NCBI GenBank assembly: GCA_013287775.1
Contig: JABDDE010000009.1
Coordinates: 1 to 50,196 of the forward strand
Direction of reading: 5' to 3'
Length of the DNA: 50,196 bases
Source of the DNA: Chlamydiota bacterium
GTDB taxonomy: Bacteria; Chlamydiota; Chlamydiia; Chlamydiales; FEN-1388
Shown: positions 19,701 to 27,014 of the stretch, piece after piece
How the letters are laid out: each line of letters begins with the position of its first letter
Numbering within the stretch: position 1 is the stretch's first letter
Made by a program: the position numbers and the translations under genes
The notes under the pieces: generated by a model
The model's database searches: none
What the model saw: the letters and a program-made list of their open reading frames with translations, nothing else
What the model was told of the DNA's origin: nothing

Positions 19701-22432
19701 AGGTCACCACTTCTATCACGAAAGAGAAAAACGCTGTCACCCGCGTGGAGTACAACACCCATGATCTGCCCGAAGTGATTATTGATGAAATTGGAAATAA
19801 AACAAAAATAAAATACAATTTCGATCACAGTAATTTCCATGACCAAAGAGTGCTGCAAATTACTACCACGGATCCTCTTGGCAATAGCACGATTGAGGTG
19901 CAAGATGTCTTTGGACAGCGCAAGATAGTAGAACGCCATAACCACAAAGACAAGCTCCTTTCACGATCGCATTACTTCTATGACGCGGTTGGCAATATCA
20001 CGAGAGAGCAGCATGCTGCAGTCATCGATGGTGAGGAAGATCACGACTATGTGATTACCAAAGAATATGATGCTATGGATCGCATGACCAAGCTCACAGA
20101 ACAACCAGAGCGCGCTCATCAAAAAGTGACCGAATATAGCTATTATGCATCAGGCTGCCTCAAAACTATCACCAAGCCAGATGGGATAAAAATATATCAC
20201 ACCTACGATGCATTACTCAGGCTTGAGAGCATGAAGTCATCAGACAAGAGCATCCATTATAGCTACGAGTATGACCTCAATAATAACCCCATCGTCATCA
20301 AAGATGAAGTCGCTGATACCACGAACCGCAGAAGCTATGATGCATGGAGCCGCCTCACCAAAGAGACGTTATCCAATAAACTCAAAGTGACCTACGAGTA
20401 TGATCCGCTCGGACGACTCACAGAATTTGGCCTTCCCAATGGCTCCTCAGTGAAGTACGCCTACCAAAAAGGGCATCTGAGCGAGGTTATACGCAAATCC
20501 AAAAACCATAAAACCTTGTATCAACACCGCTACAACGATGTCGACTTGCGTGAGCAGATTCTAAAAAGCACACTTATTAAAAATGCCGGTACTGTGGAGT
20601 ACGTCTACGATCGAAAAGGGCGTACACGCAAAATCAACGCCCCAAAATGGAAGCTATTGATTCCAAGTGGCGGCTTTGATGATGTGGGTAACTTGCGCAA
20701 ACTCCACTTCAGAGACCGTGTAGGCCATGTGCAGGGCTATTTTGACTATGATGATCTCTATCAGCTCATTAAAGAAGAAGGCGCACACAAGCATAGCTTT
20801 GAGCATGACTCGCTCAGCAACTGCCTCAAAAAAGATGGAGATAGGCAAAAAGTCGATCATTTAAATAAACTGGTAGAGTCCAAGGATGCCGACTTTGAAT
20901 ATGACAAGAATGGCAACCTGATTAAAGCGCGCGAGGATAAGAAAACGACACGCTACCGCTACGATGCCCTAAACCGCCTTGTTGAGGCGTGTGAAGAGGG
21001 GGAGTTCCGTGCACGATATAGCTACGACTCCTTCCACAGACGAACCTCGAAGACTATCGAGCGATGGGAACATAAGCACTGGAAGAAAGAGAGCGAGGTA
21101 CGCTTCCTGTATCTGTACGAGCGAGAAGTGGGTGCTGTAGATCATCACGATAAGATAATAGAATTTCGATCAATCGGCCGTGGTAAAGGCGCTGAGATTG
21201 GAGCGTCAGTAGGTATTGAGATAGGAAAACGATGCTATGCACCGGTGCATGACCATCGTGGCAATATCTGCAGCCTGATTGGTGCCAAGTCGGGCAAAGT
21301 CCGTGAAGTTGCGAGGTACTCAGCTTTTGGCGAGATGAAGCTATTTACGGGCGCAGGCAAGCGTGTAGAGCACTCCCCTGTTGGCAACCCATGGCACTTT
21401 GTGAGCAAGCGTCTTGATCCCGAGACAGGCTTTGTCTACTTCGGCAAGCGCTACTACAGCCCTGCCATGGGTCGTTGGATCACTCCCGACCCGATTGGCT
21501 TCAGCGATGGACCCAATCTGTACGCCTACGTGCATAATAGTCCGCTTATGCTACTGGATCCATATGGGTTGTTTTCATGTGGGGACGCATGGGACGCCTT
21601 AGCTGGATTTGCATCAGGCGTATGGGAATCATCATATACAGTGAAAGGTGCTGCAGCGATGAGTCCTATAGGTAGCATACAAGGTGTCTATGAGCATAAC
21701 GAGCAAGACAAGCCAGATCTTAGTCAAAGCGAATCTTGGGCACGAGGACATTCAATAGGAAAGAACGTTGGAGTAGGTATTGATGTAGCAGTTATAAGCG
21801 CCGCGTTGATTTATATTTCCGGTGGCACCGCAGCCCCTGCAGTTGGAGCAGCTGGAACAGCAGTACTGGCCGAAACAGTAGCAGTTGCTGAAGTAGGAGT
21901 GGGAAGTGTTGTAGCAGTAGAAGGTGCACTCGTTGTAGCTGAAGGCGCAGCTGTAGCGGGTACGACTGTAGGTACGGGAGTTGCTGCCGGTGCAGTAGGA
22001 TTGGGTGTGCTAAAAATTGGAGGTAAACTATTACAAGGAGCTCAGAAAGTAGCAAAAGCATCGAAAGTACTAAAAAATACGAAGCAATTAAACACTTTTC
22101 ACAAAGCAGCTAAAAATCTTTCAAAAACAGGACAGCGTAATATTCGTACTTTGCGTGGATGGGCAAAAAGTAAGGGATGGGTAAAGCAGCCTAATCCTTT
22201 AGGCAAACCTGAAAAATGGGGCACTCATGTAAATGGTACATTTCACTGGAATTTAGCAATCAAACCGGAAGCAAGTTTTCGTGGTGGATTACAAGCAGGC
22301 AGTAATATCCCGAGATTTGATGCCAGGCTCTGGCTTGGTGGCAATAACTATATTTATCTCAATCCTTTCACAGGAGAAATGGGTAGCTATGCAACATGTA
22401 GCCATATCCCACTAGAATTACCAATACCTTAA
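16769..22432 (+). CDS. RHS-repeat polymorphic toxin, second tip type
   Basis: A 1887-residue exported RHS protein. Signal peptide at residues 1-23 (MHQKFFISLLAACLFLPLRA). The core to DPYGL (about residue 1601) is nearly identical to RHS 1: DUF6531-like start, YD repeats, and the closing GRWITPDPIGF...NSPL...DPYGL. After DPYGL the two proteins share nothing. This tail has a Gly/Ala/Val-rich hydrophobic stretch (about 1650-1740) that could be a membrane-active or linker segment, then a ~110-residue C-terminal domain with 'RGWAKSKGW', 'WGTHVNGTFHWNLAIKPE', 'IPRFDARLWL', 'YIYLNPFTGE' and 'CSHIPLEL'. The conserved His, Asp/Arg and Asn-Pro pattern looks like a small toxin domain, most plausibly a nuclease, but I cannot name the family. 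Two immunity candidates follow. Confidence 0.87.
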   Translation: MHQKFFISLLAACLFLPLRAFSEPSAPTPETVAEAVVDSPIDSPLLPKNHTHPYLQQETSTIAEAEPSSFVNGSVNAISGTFYQSATDLIVPGPVPLNLRHYYNSDSFFCNWMGYAAMATNYNPFVQGLAPDCGHHLEIIAEEDGGSVVRYIAEHDNKSKSLGFYLAPEVIQKGFTNAGSGVISARTNLKNTRYHLYSHEILPNLDGKEAQWMAFLSDGSKRKYNSIHTFDQRIHLLWEQKPNKNLIRFRYGKNHEHDGTEGKLKRIVATDPSGKHASNWLQFNYSKSKHKARVTASNGKHAIYTFFQGDDGNKMHDKVQYVRKIISSDAVATYFNYTKIHNKHYINKVFHPHGRFLEIEYDHKGRVKEQKAPAGKDGDKKTIYSFEYKPDEHHTNVWNAHNILTVYRYSWKKRLKGIESHLDKEFYRGIYFYWGEKDHIERGKRDTSDEGNLLGKSLQNKEGRALASWSAKYDDYGNILEESFYGSLTGKRPEDFAVSHKDGTPLNAHVECYRKYYTYSKDHLHLKISESEDDGPTIKYAYKEGTDLLTAKFICKGDSIKIREFFSYDNEGILIKHSIDDGCSHDPDNLKEVTERRITRITPNGRRCEYGVGQPETVKEYYLDVETGKEVKLSQKDYRYTKAGLVSQEELRDADDHLVATTYFEYDHKGNLTKKTDPLGRVWAFEYDTNYNKTREELLKSGSYTTYTYDLMNRLTAEKEHHADKTFTTHHEYDSVGNRVSTTDHYGNTTNFEYDDLNRLVKTIYPAMHDAEKEKIHPTETQRYDEQDCVVKHTDANGNSTRYTYTSRKQPLTITHPDDSKEQFQYFLNGKLDHKWDQNGTKTSYEYDFLGRVTEVKIYDSHDHKLATTSNTYNAFHLLSSTDAMGNTTYYSYDGAGRTIKEVKKEGDNFAKTTYEYDALGRLTTTQKWYDKDSHDYVAAFVKYDAMDRVISEWQEDGSGELLSKVCYEYDTNDNRTKVTTSITKEKNAVTRVEYNTHDLPEVIIDEIGNKTKIKYNFDHSNFHDQRVLQITTTDPLGNSTIEVQDVFGQRKIVERHNHKDKLLSRSHYFYDAVGNITREQHAAVIDGEEDHDYVITKEYDAMDRMTKLTEQPERAHQKVTEYSYYASGCLKTITKPDGIKIYHTYDALLRLESMKSSDKSIHYSYEYDLNNNPIVIKDEVADTTNRRSYDAWSRLTKETLSNKLKVTYEYDPLGRLTEFGLPNGSSVKYAYQKGHLSEVIRKSKNHKTLYQHRYNDVDLREQILKSTLIKNAGTVEYVYDRKGRTRKINAPKWKLLIPSGGFDDVGNLRKLHFRDRVGHVQGYFDYDDLYQLIKEEGAHKHSFEHDSLSNCLKKDGDRQKVDHLNKLVESKDADFEYDKNGNLIKAREDKKTTRYRYDALNRLVEACEEGEFRARYSYDSFHRRTSKTIERWEHKHWKKESEVRFLYLYEREVGAVDHHDKIIEFRSIGRGKGAEIGASVGIEIGKRCYAPVHDHRGNICSLIGAKSGKVREVARYSAFGEMKLFTGAGKRVEHSPVGNPWHFVSKRLDPETGFVYFGKRYYSPAMGRWITPDPIGFSDGPNLYAYVHNSPLMLLDPYGLFSCGDAWDALAGFASGVWESSYTVKGAAAMSPIGSIQGVYEHNEQDKPDLSQSESWARGHSIGKNVGVGIDVAVISAALIYISGGTAAPAVGAAGTAVLAETVAVAEVGVGSVVAVEGALVVAEGAAVAGTTVGTGVAAGAVGLGVLKIGGKLLQGAQKVAKASKVLKNTKQLNTFHKAAKNLSKTGQRNIRTLRGWAKSKGWVKQPNPLGKPEKWGTHVNGTFHWNLAIKPEASFRGGLQAGSNIPRFDARLWLGGNNYIYLNPFTGEMGSYATCSHIPLELPIP

Positions 22433-22448
22433 ATTAAAAGGAGGGTTT

Positions 22449-22772
22449 ATGGATCAAGTAGATTTGTTGGTTGAAATTTTGTTAGATAAAAATGCTAGTG
22501 TAGCAGAACGAGACGATGCAGCAATGTATCTTGGAGAATATGATGATGATCGCGCCTTGGCAGCATTAATAAAAATTTGTGTCGATAAAAGTGAAGATGA
22601 ATTTATTTTCGCAAACTGTGGTCAATCGGTTGCTTCTATTTGGGTAAAAAGAAATAAATTTAATAAAAAGATTTATGATGAGATGGTTCCAGAATCGCAG
22701 TGGGAAGTATATTATTATATTAATGGCAATAAACCAGAATGGATTAAGGAGTATGAACTGCAACGGCCTTAA
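22449..22772 (+). CDS. Small acidic helical protein, putative immunity protein A
   Basis: A 107-residue acidic, all-helical protein with a strong AAGGAGG site before its ATG, 16 bp after the RHS 2 stop. The pattern 'RDDAAMYLGEYDDDRALAALIKIC' resembles a HEAT-like repeat, a fold common among polymorphic-toxin immunity proteins. No signal peptide, so it would act in the cytoplasm, consistent with a tip that attacks a cytoplasmic target. Its close paralogue follows at 22823. Assignment as immunity protein is from position and fold impression only. Confidence 0.72.
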   Translation: MDQVDLLVEILLDKNASVAERDDAAMYLGEYDDDRALAALIKICVDKSEDEFIFANCGQSVASIWVKRNKFNKKIYDEMVPESQWEVYYYINGNKPEWIKEYELQRP

Positions 22773-22779
22773 TGACAAA

Positions 22780-22806
22780 TCACCACGTGAATCACCAATA
22801 CCTTAA
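22780..22806 (+). pseudogene. Remnant of an RHS toxin tail before immunity gene B
   Basis: In frame, these bases read S-P-R-E-S-P-I-P-stop, close to the P-L-E-L-P-I-P-stop end of RHS 2 (stop at 22430-22432). The DNA CACCAATACCTTAA here parallels TACCAATACCTTAA there, and in both cases an immunity gene starts 16 bp after the stop. The duplication of the immunity gene thus seems to have carried the last few codons of a related toxin. Confidence 0.5.
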
Positions 22807-22822
22807 TTATTAGGATTTGATA

Positions 22823-23143
22823 ATGGACCAAATAGATTTATTAATCGATATTTTATTTGATAAAAACGCGGACCTAGCCGAACGAGATGATGCAGCCATG
22901 TATCTTGGCGAATATGATGATGATCGCGCCTTGGCCGCCCTTATAAAGATTTGTCTTGATAAAAATGAAGAGGAGTTCATTTTTGATGTTTGTGGAGAAT
23001 CTGTTGCCAGTATATGGGTAAAAAGAGACCATTTTGATCCTAATATTTACAAGGAAATGGTTCCGACTGCCAGACATGAAGCTTATTGGTATATTCAATC
23101 CATGAAACCAGAATGGATTGAAAAGTATGAGCTACAGCTCTAA
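22823..23143 (+). CDS. Small acidic helical protein, putative immunity protein B
   Basis: A 106-residue paralogue of the preceding gene with strong similarity throughout (AERDDAAMYLGEYDDDRALAALIKIC is shared except at the ends). The frame opens with a TTG at 22817, but the ATG at 22823 matches the paralogue's start. Divergence is concentrated in the last third ('RHEAYWYIQSMKP' versus 'QWEVYYYINGNKP'), as expected if the two copies recognise different toxin variants. It may protect against an RHS tip carried by related strains; this is inference. Confidence 0.72.
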   Translation: MDQIDLLIDILFDKNADLAERDDAAMYLGEYDDDRALAALIKICLDKNEEEFIFDVCGESVASIWVKRDHFDPNIYKEMVPTARHEAYWYIQSMKPEWIEKYELQL

Positions 23144-23160
23144 AGGAGCCATACAAATAA

Positions 23161-23601
23161 ATGATTAGACTAGGATTAGAACATATTCAGCAATTGTCCT
23201 TTCCTGACTTTAATGTCACTGGAGTGAAATTCGATCCCGCCTGCCGATATCTTGAAATCGCCATAGATGGTGCTTTTTTTGAAGATCGATCAAAAGGAAA
23301 ATTACTCAATTATGGGAAATTGTGTTTTAGCCATTGGGAGGATTTCAAGGCTGCTCAATATAATTCCACCTCGGACAATTGGTCCCCTTTGCCATTAAAT
23401 TGTATTGATAACCTCAAAGATATTTGTGGATTTAAGTATATCAAAGGAAAAGTGTATATTGAAGGGTTTGGGAAAACTTCAGGGTTATGGACACAATTGG
23501 TAAAAATTAGGCAATTCCTGACATGCCAGTCATGTGCCATTTTTCTTCGGAAAATGGCACATGACGAAAATCTATTGTCAATAACTCATAAATTGGCATA
23601 A
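23161..23601 (+). CDS. Small protein, possible third immunity protein with altered C-terminus
   Basis: A 146-residue ORF starting 17 bp after immunity gene B; AAGGAG lies 13 bases before the ATG, rather far. Residues 1-120 look like a compact alpha/beta protein ('VTGVKFDPACRYLEIAIDGAFF', 'LNYGKLCFSHWEDF'), not recognised. The last ~25 residues are encoded by the hairpin repeat at 23530-23564 (giving CAIFLRKMAHD) and by the promoter of the Fic gene, so the original 3' end was probably replaced when the repeat arrived. Position in the RHS 2 cluster suggests an immunity or orphan-immunity role. Function unproven. Confidence 0.6.
   Translation: MIRLGLEHIQQLSFPDFNVTGVKFDPACRYLEIAIDGAFFEDRSKGKLLNYGKLCFSHWEDFKAAQYNSTSDNWSPLPLNCIDNLKDICGFKYIKGKVYIEGFGKTSGLWTQLVKIRQFLTCQSCAIFLRKMAHDENLLSITHKLA
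23530..23564. repeat. Palindromic hairpin repeat, copy 6
   Basis: 14 perfect pairs between TCATGTGCCATTTT (23530-23543) and AAAATGGCACATGA (23551-23564). The inner arm differs from other copies (CCATTTT instead of CGACTTTT), yet pairing is kept on both sides. It lies inside the 3' end of the preceding ORF. Confidence 0.85.
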
Positions 23602-23633
23602 AATTGAGTTATAGAAGAAGGATCTATAACTCA
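23575..23633 (+). promoter_or_regulatory. Promoter and operator-like repeats of the Fic gene
   Basis: TTGTCA (23575-23580), an 18-bp spacer and TAAAAT (23599-23604) form a good sigma-70-type promoter. The octamer ATAACTCA stands at 23581-23588, in inverted form (TGAGTTAT) at 23605-23612 and again directly at 23626-23633, reaching the first base of the start codon. The inverted pair brackets the -10 box, as expected for a repressor operator. Confidence 0.65.
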
Positions 23634-24724
23634 TGCTCTGGAATTGGCAATTGCCTCAATGGCCACAATTTACCTACGATGCACATGCGATCGAACAACA
23701 AGAAAAAGCATTTCTTCTGGATGCCGGCAAGAGCATTGGCTGTCTTCACAGTGTAGACACACAAGACTATATTCAATTTATTGTTGAAATCCTGAGTATA
23801 GAAGGTGAAAAAAGCGCCAAGATTGAAGGCGAAATTTTGGACCGAACAAGCCTACAATCCTCCATTAAAAGACATTTTGGTCTACATAATAATCAAAAAA
23901 ATTCCTTTAAAGAAGCCGCAATGGCAGATCTTCTTTGCGATGTCTATGAATCATTTCATGCACCACTCACGCATGACATATTGTACAGATGGCATGAGAG
24001 GCTGTTTCGAGATGAAGCTCATATTGAAGTAGGCACCTACCGCACCCATATCGAACCTATGCAGATTGTATCTCATCGCTACGGTGCTCCACGCGTGTTT
24101 TTTGAAGCACCGCCTTCTGATAGAGTGTTTCGTGAGATGGAAGCATTCGTTACTTGGTTTAATAACACGACCGTTTTGCCTATTTTGGAACGTGCAGCCA
24201 TTGCACATGTCTATTTTGAAAGTATTCATCCCTTCGAAGATGGTAATGGCAGAATTGGGCGTCTTTTGGTAGAAAAAATCCTCTCACAAGGTATTGGCAG
24301 GCCAGTATTAATTGCGGTTTCAAAAATATTAGAAAAGCGAAGAAAAGAATACTATGTGGCTCTTGAAAGATGTAACCATACATTAGACGTGTCGCATTGG
24401 GTGACTTTTTTTGCTGGTGCGGTAAAGCTCGCACAAGATGAGTCCCTGCAGCTACTCTCTTTTTTGATCCAGAAGTCAAAAACGCTCACGAGGCTCTCTG
24501 GGCAGTTAAATGCTCGGCAAGAAAAGGTACTGCTGCGTATGTTTGCAGCAGGCCCTTCAGGCTTTACAGGTGGGCTGAGTGCGGAAAAATACATCAAAAT
24601 AACCAAAACCTCCAAAGCAACAGCAACACGTGATTTGGCGGATCTGGTAGAAAAGCAAGCTTTGGTAAAAACCGGGCAGCTACGTCACACTCGATATTGG
24701 TTGCCAAGTAATAGCTTTTGTTAA
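23633..24724 (+). CDS. Fic-domain AMP/UMP-transferase-like protein (DUF4172 type)
   Basis: A 363-residue protein. Residues 1-80 match the DUF4172-type N-terminus (WNWQLPQWPQFTYD). Within it, SAKIEGE (residues 61-67) fits the class II inhibitory motif [S/T]xxxE[G/N], in which the Glu blocks ATP binding. The Fic core carries HPFEDGNGRIGR at 199-210 with catalytic His199, and 'VGTYRTH' as the usual flap region near 133. Residues about 290-360 look like a winged helix ('SAEKYIKITKTSKATATRDL'), suggesting DNA binding and autoregulation through the operator-like repeats upstream. Expected activity is transfer of a nucleotide to a Ser/Thr/Tyr of a target protein. A fragment of a second copy lies at 43089. 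Complete and probably active; the target is unknown. Confidence 0.92.
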   Translation: MLWNWQLPQWPQFTYDAHAIEQQEKAFLLDAGKSIGCLHSVDTQDYIQFIVEILSIEGEKSAKIEGEILDRTSLQSSIKRHFGLHNNQKNSFKEAAMADLLCDVYESFHAPLTHDILYRWHERLFRDEAHIEVGTYRTHIEPMQIVSHRYGAPRVFFEAPPSDRVFREMEAFVTWFNNTTVLPILERAAIAHVYFESIHPFEDGNGRIGRLLVEKILSQGIGRPVLIAVSKILEKRRKEYYVALERCNHTLDVSHWVTFFAGAVKLAQDESLQLLSFLIQKSKTLTRLSGQLNARQEKVLLRMFAAGPSGFTGGLSAEKYIKITKTSKATATRDLADLVEKQALVKTGQLRHTRYWLPSNSFC

Positions 24725-24760
24725 CGCACAAAAGCTACATCCTGCCAGCGACCCGTATAA

Positions 24761-25849
24761 TTAAAAAGGGACATCAATGTTACTGCACACTTCTCTAGCT
24801 ATCCTTTCCGCATGCTCTTCATTTCTGTGCCACCAATTATAGTCAACGATTCGTATGCCTGGCCTATGCGCTTGTAATTGCTGTATTCCAAACGCAGTTA
24901 CACATGTGCCATCAATCCATATATGTGTTAAGGGAAGGTCATAGAGATAGCTCAGTCCAGTATTAGTTATTTGGCAACAGCTCCAGAGCCGTAAATACTG
25001 AAGCGGCAGTCCCCTCAAATGGAGTAAGTCAGTGTTTTTTAATGCATAACAATTTTTAAGATCCACCACATTCAGTTGAGGACAAGCACTACAAAGTCGT
25101 TGTAATTGTGCGCCTCCCATAAGCTCTCCATTTCGACACTCCAGATACCGCAAAGTAGAAAGCGCAAGAGTAAAAGCTGTAACAAAGGCTTCCATTGCAT
25201 CCTCAGTAGGAAATAAGTCTCGTATCAATGGAACCTGTCGTATTCCCACCGTTTTGCTCAAAAAGAGCAGAAAAGATCGCTGCGTATCTTCTAGAGTATA
25301 TTCTGCTTCATGCAAGATGTGATTAATAATAGAGCTATTGCTTTGTGGGTCATTTATGATTTGAAGAAGCATGTCTGCTTGCTGGTTTTGTGGCAACGTT
25401 TTGATATATGTTAGAACGTCATTACTACTCTCACCGAGATACTGCCCAATTATTTCCAGGACATCGGTCGGAGCCCCTTCTAGAGACCAATTATGAGTGA
25501 CATTCACAACTCTTTGAACACGAGTAGACACATCCGTTGCTAGAGACGATGAAGAATACGCAACAGAAGAAGGCAACCACGAAGATGATGACGATGATGG
25601 TAATACCGAAGGATTGCGTATAGCAAGTCTCCCAAAAGCGAAAGAGAGCGAGGTGGTGGTTGGGAGTGTGGTTAATGCAATAGAGGAGCACGAAGATGAC
25701 GAGGAAAACCTGGAAGAGGAAGGATTATACGAACAATCAACAACCTGCCAACCTAGCAAACTGCTGACTACGGCGGATGAAGATGAAATTACAGGAGCTG
25801 AAGTTGATGAAGATGACGACACGCTCGAATTATTATTAATATTAAACAT
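24761..25849 (-). CDS. Ser-rich F-box-like/leucine-rich-repeat protein, copy 1
   Basis: A 362-residue protein, first of three paralogues (others at 43248 and 44612). Residues 1-115 are Ser-rich and probably disordered. Residues about 118-150 (WSLEGAPTDVLEIIGQYLGE) resemble an F-box in pattern. The C-terminal third holds AMN1/FBXL-type leucine-rich repeats: 'LNVVDLKNCYALKNTDLLHL', 'LQYLRLWSCCQITNTGLSYL', 'THIWIDGTCVTAFGIQQL'. In eukaryotes such proteins are substrate receptors of SCF ubiquitin ligases, so a secreted effector acting on host ubiquitination is plausible; no export signal is visible. The ATG at 25849 has a weak AGG eight bases upstream. The middle of the gene is almost identical at DNA level to the copy at 44612. 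Confidence 0.7.
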   Translation of the reverse strand: MFNINNNSSVSSSSSTSAPVISSSSAVVSSLLGWQVVDCSYNPSSSRFSSSSSCSSIALTTLPTTTSLSFAFGRLAIRNPSVLPSSSSSSWLPSSVAYSSSSLATDVSTRVQRVVNVTHNWSLEGAPTDVLEIIGQYLGESSNDVLTYIKTLPQNQQADMLLQIINDPQSNSSIINHILHEAEYTLEDTQRSFLLFLSKTVGIRQVPLIRDLFPTEDAMEAFVTAFTLALSTLRYLECRNGELMGGAQLQRLCSACPQLNVVDLKNCYALKNTDLLHLRGLPLQYLRLWSCCQITNTGLSYLYDLPLTHIWIDGTCVTAFGIQQLQAHRPGIRIVDYNWWHRNEEHAERIAREVCSNIDVPF

Positions 25850-25866
25850 ATACTTTACCTATATTT

Positions 25867-25909
25867 TCGCCATGTGCACTTTTCCGTCAGGAAAAGTCTC
25901 ACATGGCGT
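25867..25909. repeat. Palindromic hairpin repeat, copy 7, inserted with direct repeat
   Basis: Arms CGCCATGTGCACTTTTCC (25868-25885) and its near-complement (25890-25908) around GTCA. It is flanked by TATATTT at 25860-25866 and 25910-25916. The two paralogous genes have the uninterrupted sequence ACCTATATTTAT at the same place in their leaders (about 44403 and 45730). This is therefore a 43-bp insertion with a 7-bp duplication, 18 bp upstream of the start codon. Confidence 0.85.
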
Positions 25910-25916
25910 TATATTT

Positions 25917-26162
25917 ATGTTGTTAACGACATTATATGGGGAGATCTCATTGGATTTTGCACCCATAGTATGCAAATCAATTTTGATTTGCTAAACAATC
26001 ATGACATAAATAAAAATAAATAGCAAATCGGATTATTTCAATTACAACAGTTCGGACTTTCTTAGGCAGCCCGAATTGCTGGTAGAAAAAGGAGTGGGTA
26101 AAAATGGGATAGCTGTGCTACACTCAGCATTGGTTTCTGTCTCACGTAATGAGGAATGAGTT
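25917..26162. other. Gene-free promoter region between divergent genes
   Basis: Holds the conserved leader of the minus-strand F-box/LRR family (GTTAACGACATTATAT, reading TATAAT on the minus strand) and, at 25950-25970, TTGGATTTTGC.CCCATAGT, which recurs as the right arm of the palindrome at 40844-40871. The remainder is AT-rich. The CPBP gene downstream must be transcribed from here, but I see no clear -35/-10 pair for it. Confidence 0.45.
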
Positions 26163-27014
26163 ATGTATCATAGAGTATTACCTTCATCTGTCTACCATCC
26201 AATATGGTTTTATTCGATTGTCCTACTCGTGGCTATTACTCTTTGTCCTGTTCTAGCCTACTTGAGCAAGCACAAAGAATTAAAAAAATTTCAACTGCCT
26301 TGTATACTTCTGGGCTTGAGTGTGCCCTGCATTACTGCTCTGTTGATGATCTTCGCTTCAAACAATGCAGTACTTATAGCAGACTTTTGGAGACGCTTGC
26401 TGCTCTACAACATCTCCGCTCCCTATCTGCTATTCATTCTGTTATTGATGCCTTGCGTCATTTGTGTAGCAACCTGGATATCGTTATTTTTCGGTTATCC
26501 AACTGAGCAATTTTCCATAACAAAAGAGATGAGCGTTATGAAAGGCTCCGCTATTTTCGGCATAGTAATTCCGTTGTTGTTAGCTCCGCTTATTGAAGAG
26601 CTCGGTTGGAGAGGATATGGTGTAGACAGCCTCAGGGCCTATTTTAATCTGTTCAATACCTCTCTGCTATTTGGCTTTTTTTGGGCTGTGTGGCATCTGC
26701 CAGCGTTTTTTATTAAAGGCTATTATCAAAATGAACTTTGGAATTTGGGAATCATTTATGTCATTAATTTTTTTGTAAGTATCTTTGCAATTGCGGTCTT
26801 AATGAATTGGGTGTACTATAAGACAGATCAGAGCATTCCCGCCATAGTACTATTCCATGCAGTACTCAATTTCTCCTCAATGATCCTTAGAACGCAGCAG
26901 TTTACCAAATGTATTGCTACAGGTATTTTGTGCATCATTTCAGGCATCGTTATTGCCTGTGATAGCGATTATTTCTTTAATAATACGTTTTTGCCTATAC
27001 AAGCTGGCTCTTAA
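26163..27014 (+). CDS. CPBP-family intramembrane glutamic protease (CAAX-like)
   Basis: A 283-residue polytopic membrane protein with about eight hydrophobic helices. The family motifs are present: EELGWRGYG with Glu145-Glu146 and Arg150, then 'FFWAVWHLP' with His178, and 'FHAVLNFSS' with His232 and Asn236. These residues form the active site of CPBP (Abi/Rce1-type) intramembrane proteases, which cleave within or near the membrane; bacterial members often serve in bacteriocin self-immunity or protein maturation. GAGG stands upstream of the ATG. It has no obvious operon partner. The presence next to toxin loci is compatible with an immunity-like role, but the substrate cannot be told. Confidence 0.88.
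   Translation: MYHRVLPSSVYHPIWFYSIVLLVAITLCPVLAYLSKHKELKKFQLPCILLGLSVPCITALLMIFASNNAVLIADFWRRLLLYNISAPYLLFILLLMPCVICVATWISLFFGYPTEQFSITKEMSVMKGSAIFGIVIPLLLAPLIEELGWRGYGVDSLRAYFNLFNTSLLFGFFWAVWHLPAFFIKGYYQNELWNLGIIYVINFFVSIFAIAVLMNWVYYKTDQSIPAIVLFHAVLNFSSMILRTQQFTKCIATGILCIISGIVIACDSDYFFNNTFLPIQAGS

Noticed and set aside
25614-25994. 126-codon plus-strand ORF opposite the F-box/LRR gene start
   Set aside because: Acidic product is the complement of the Ser-rich region and runs on into the hairpin repeat; the same shadow appears at the two paralogues.
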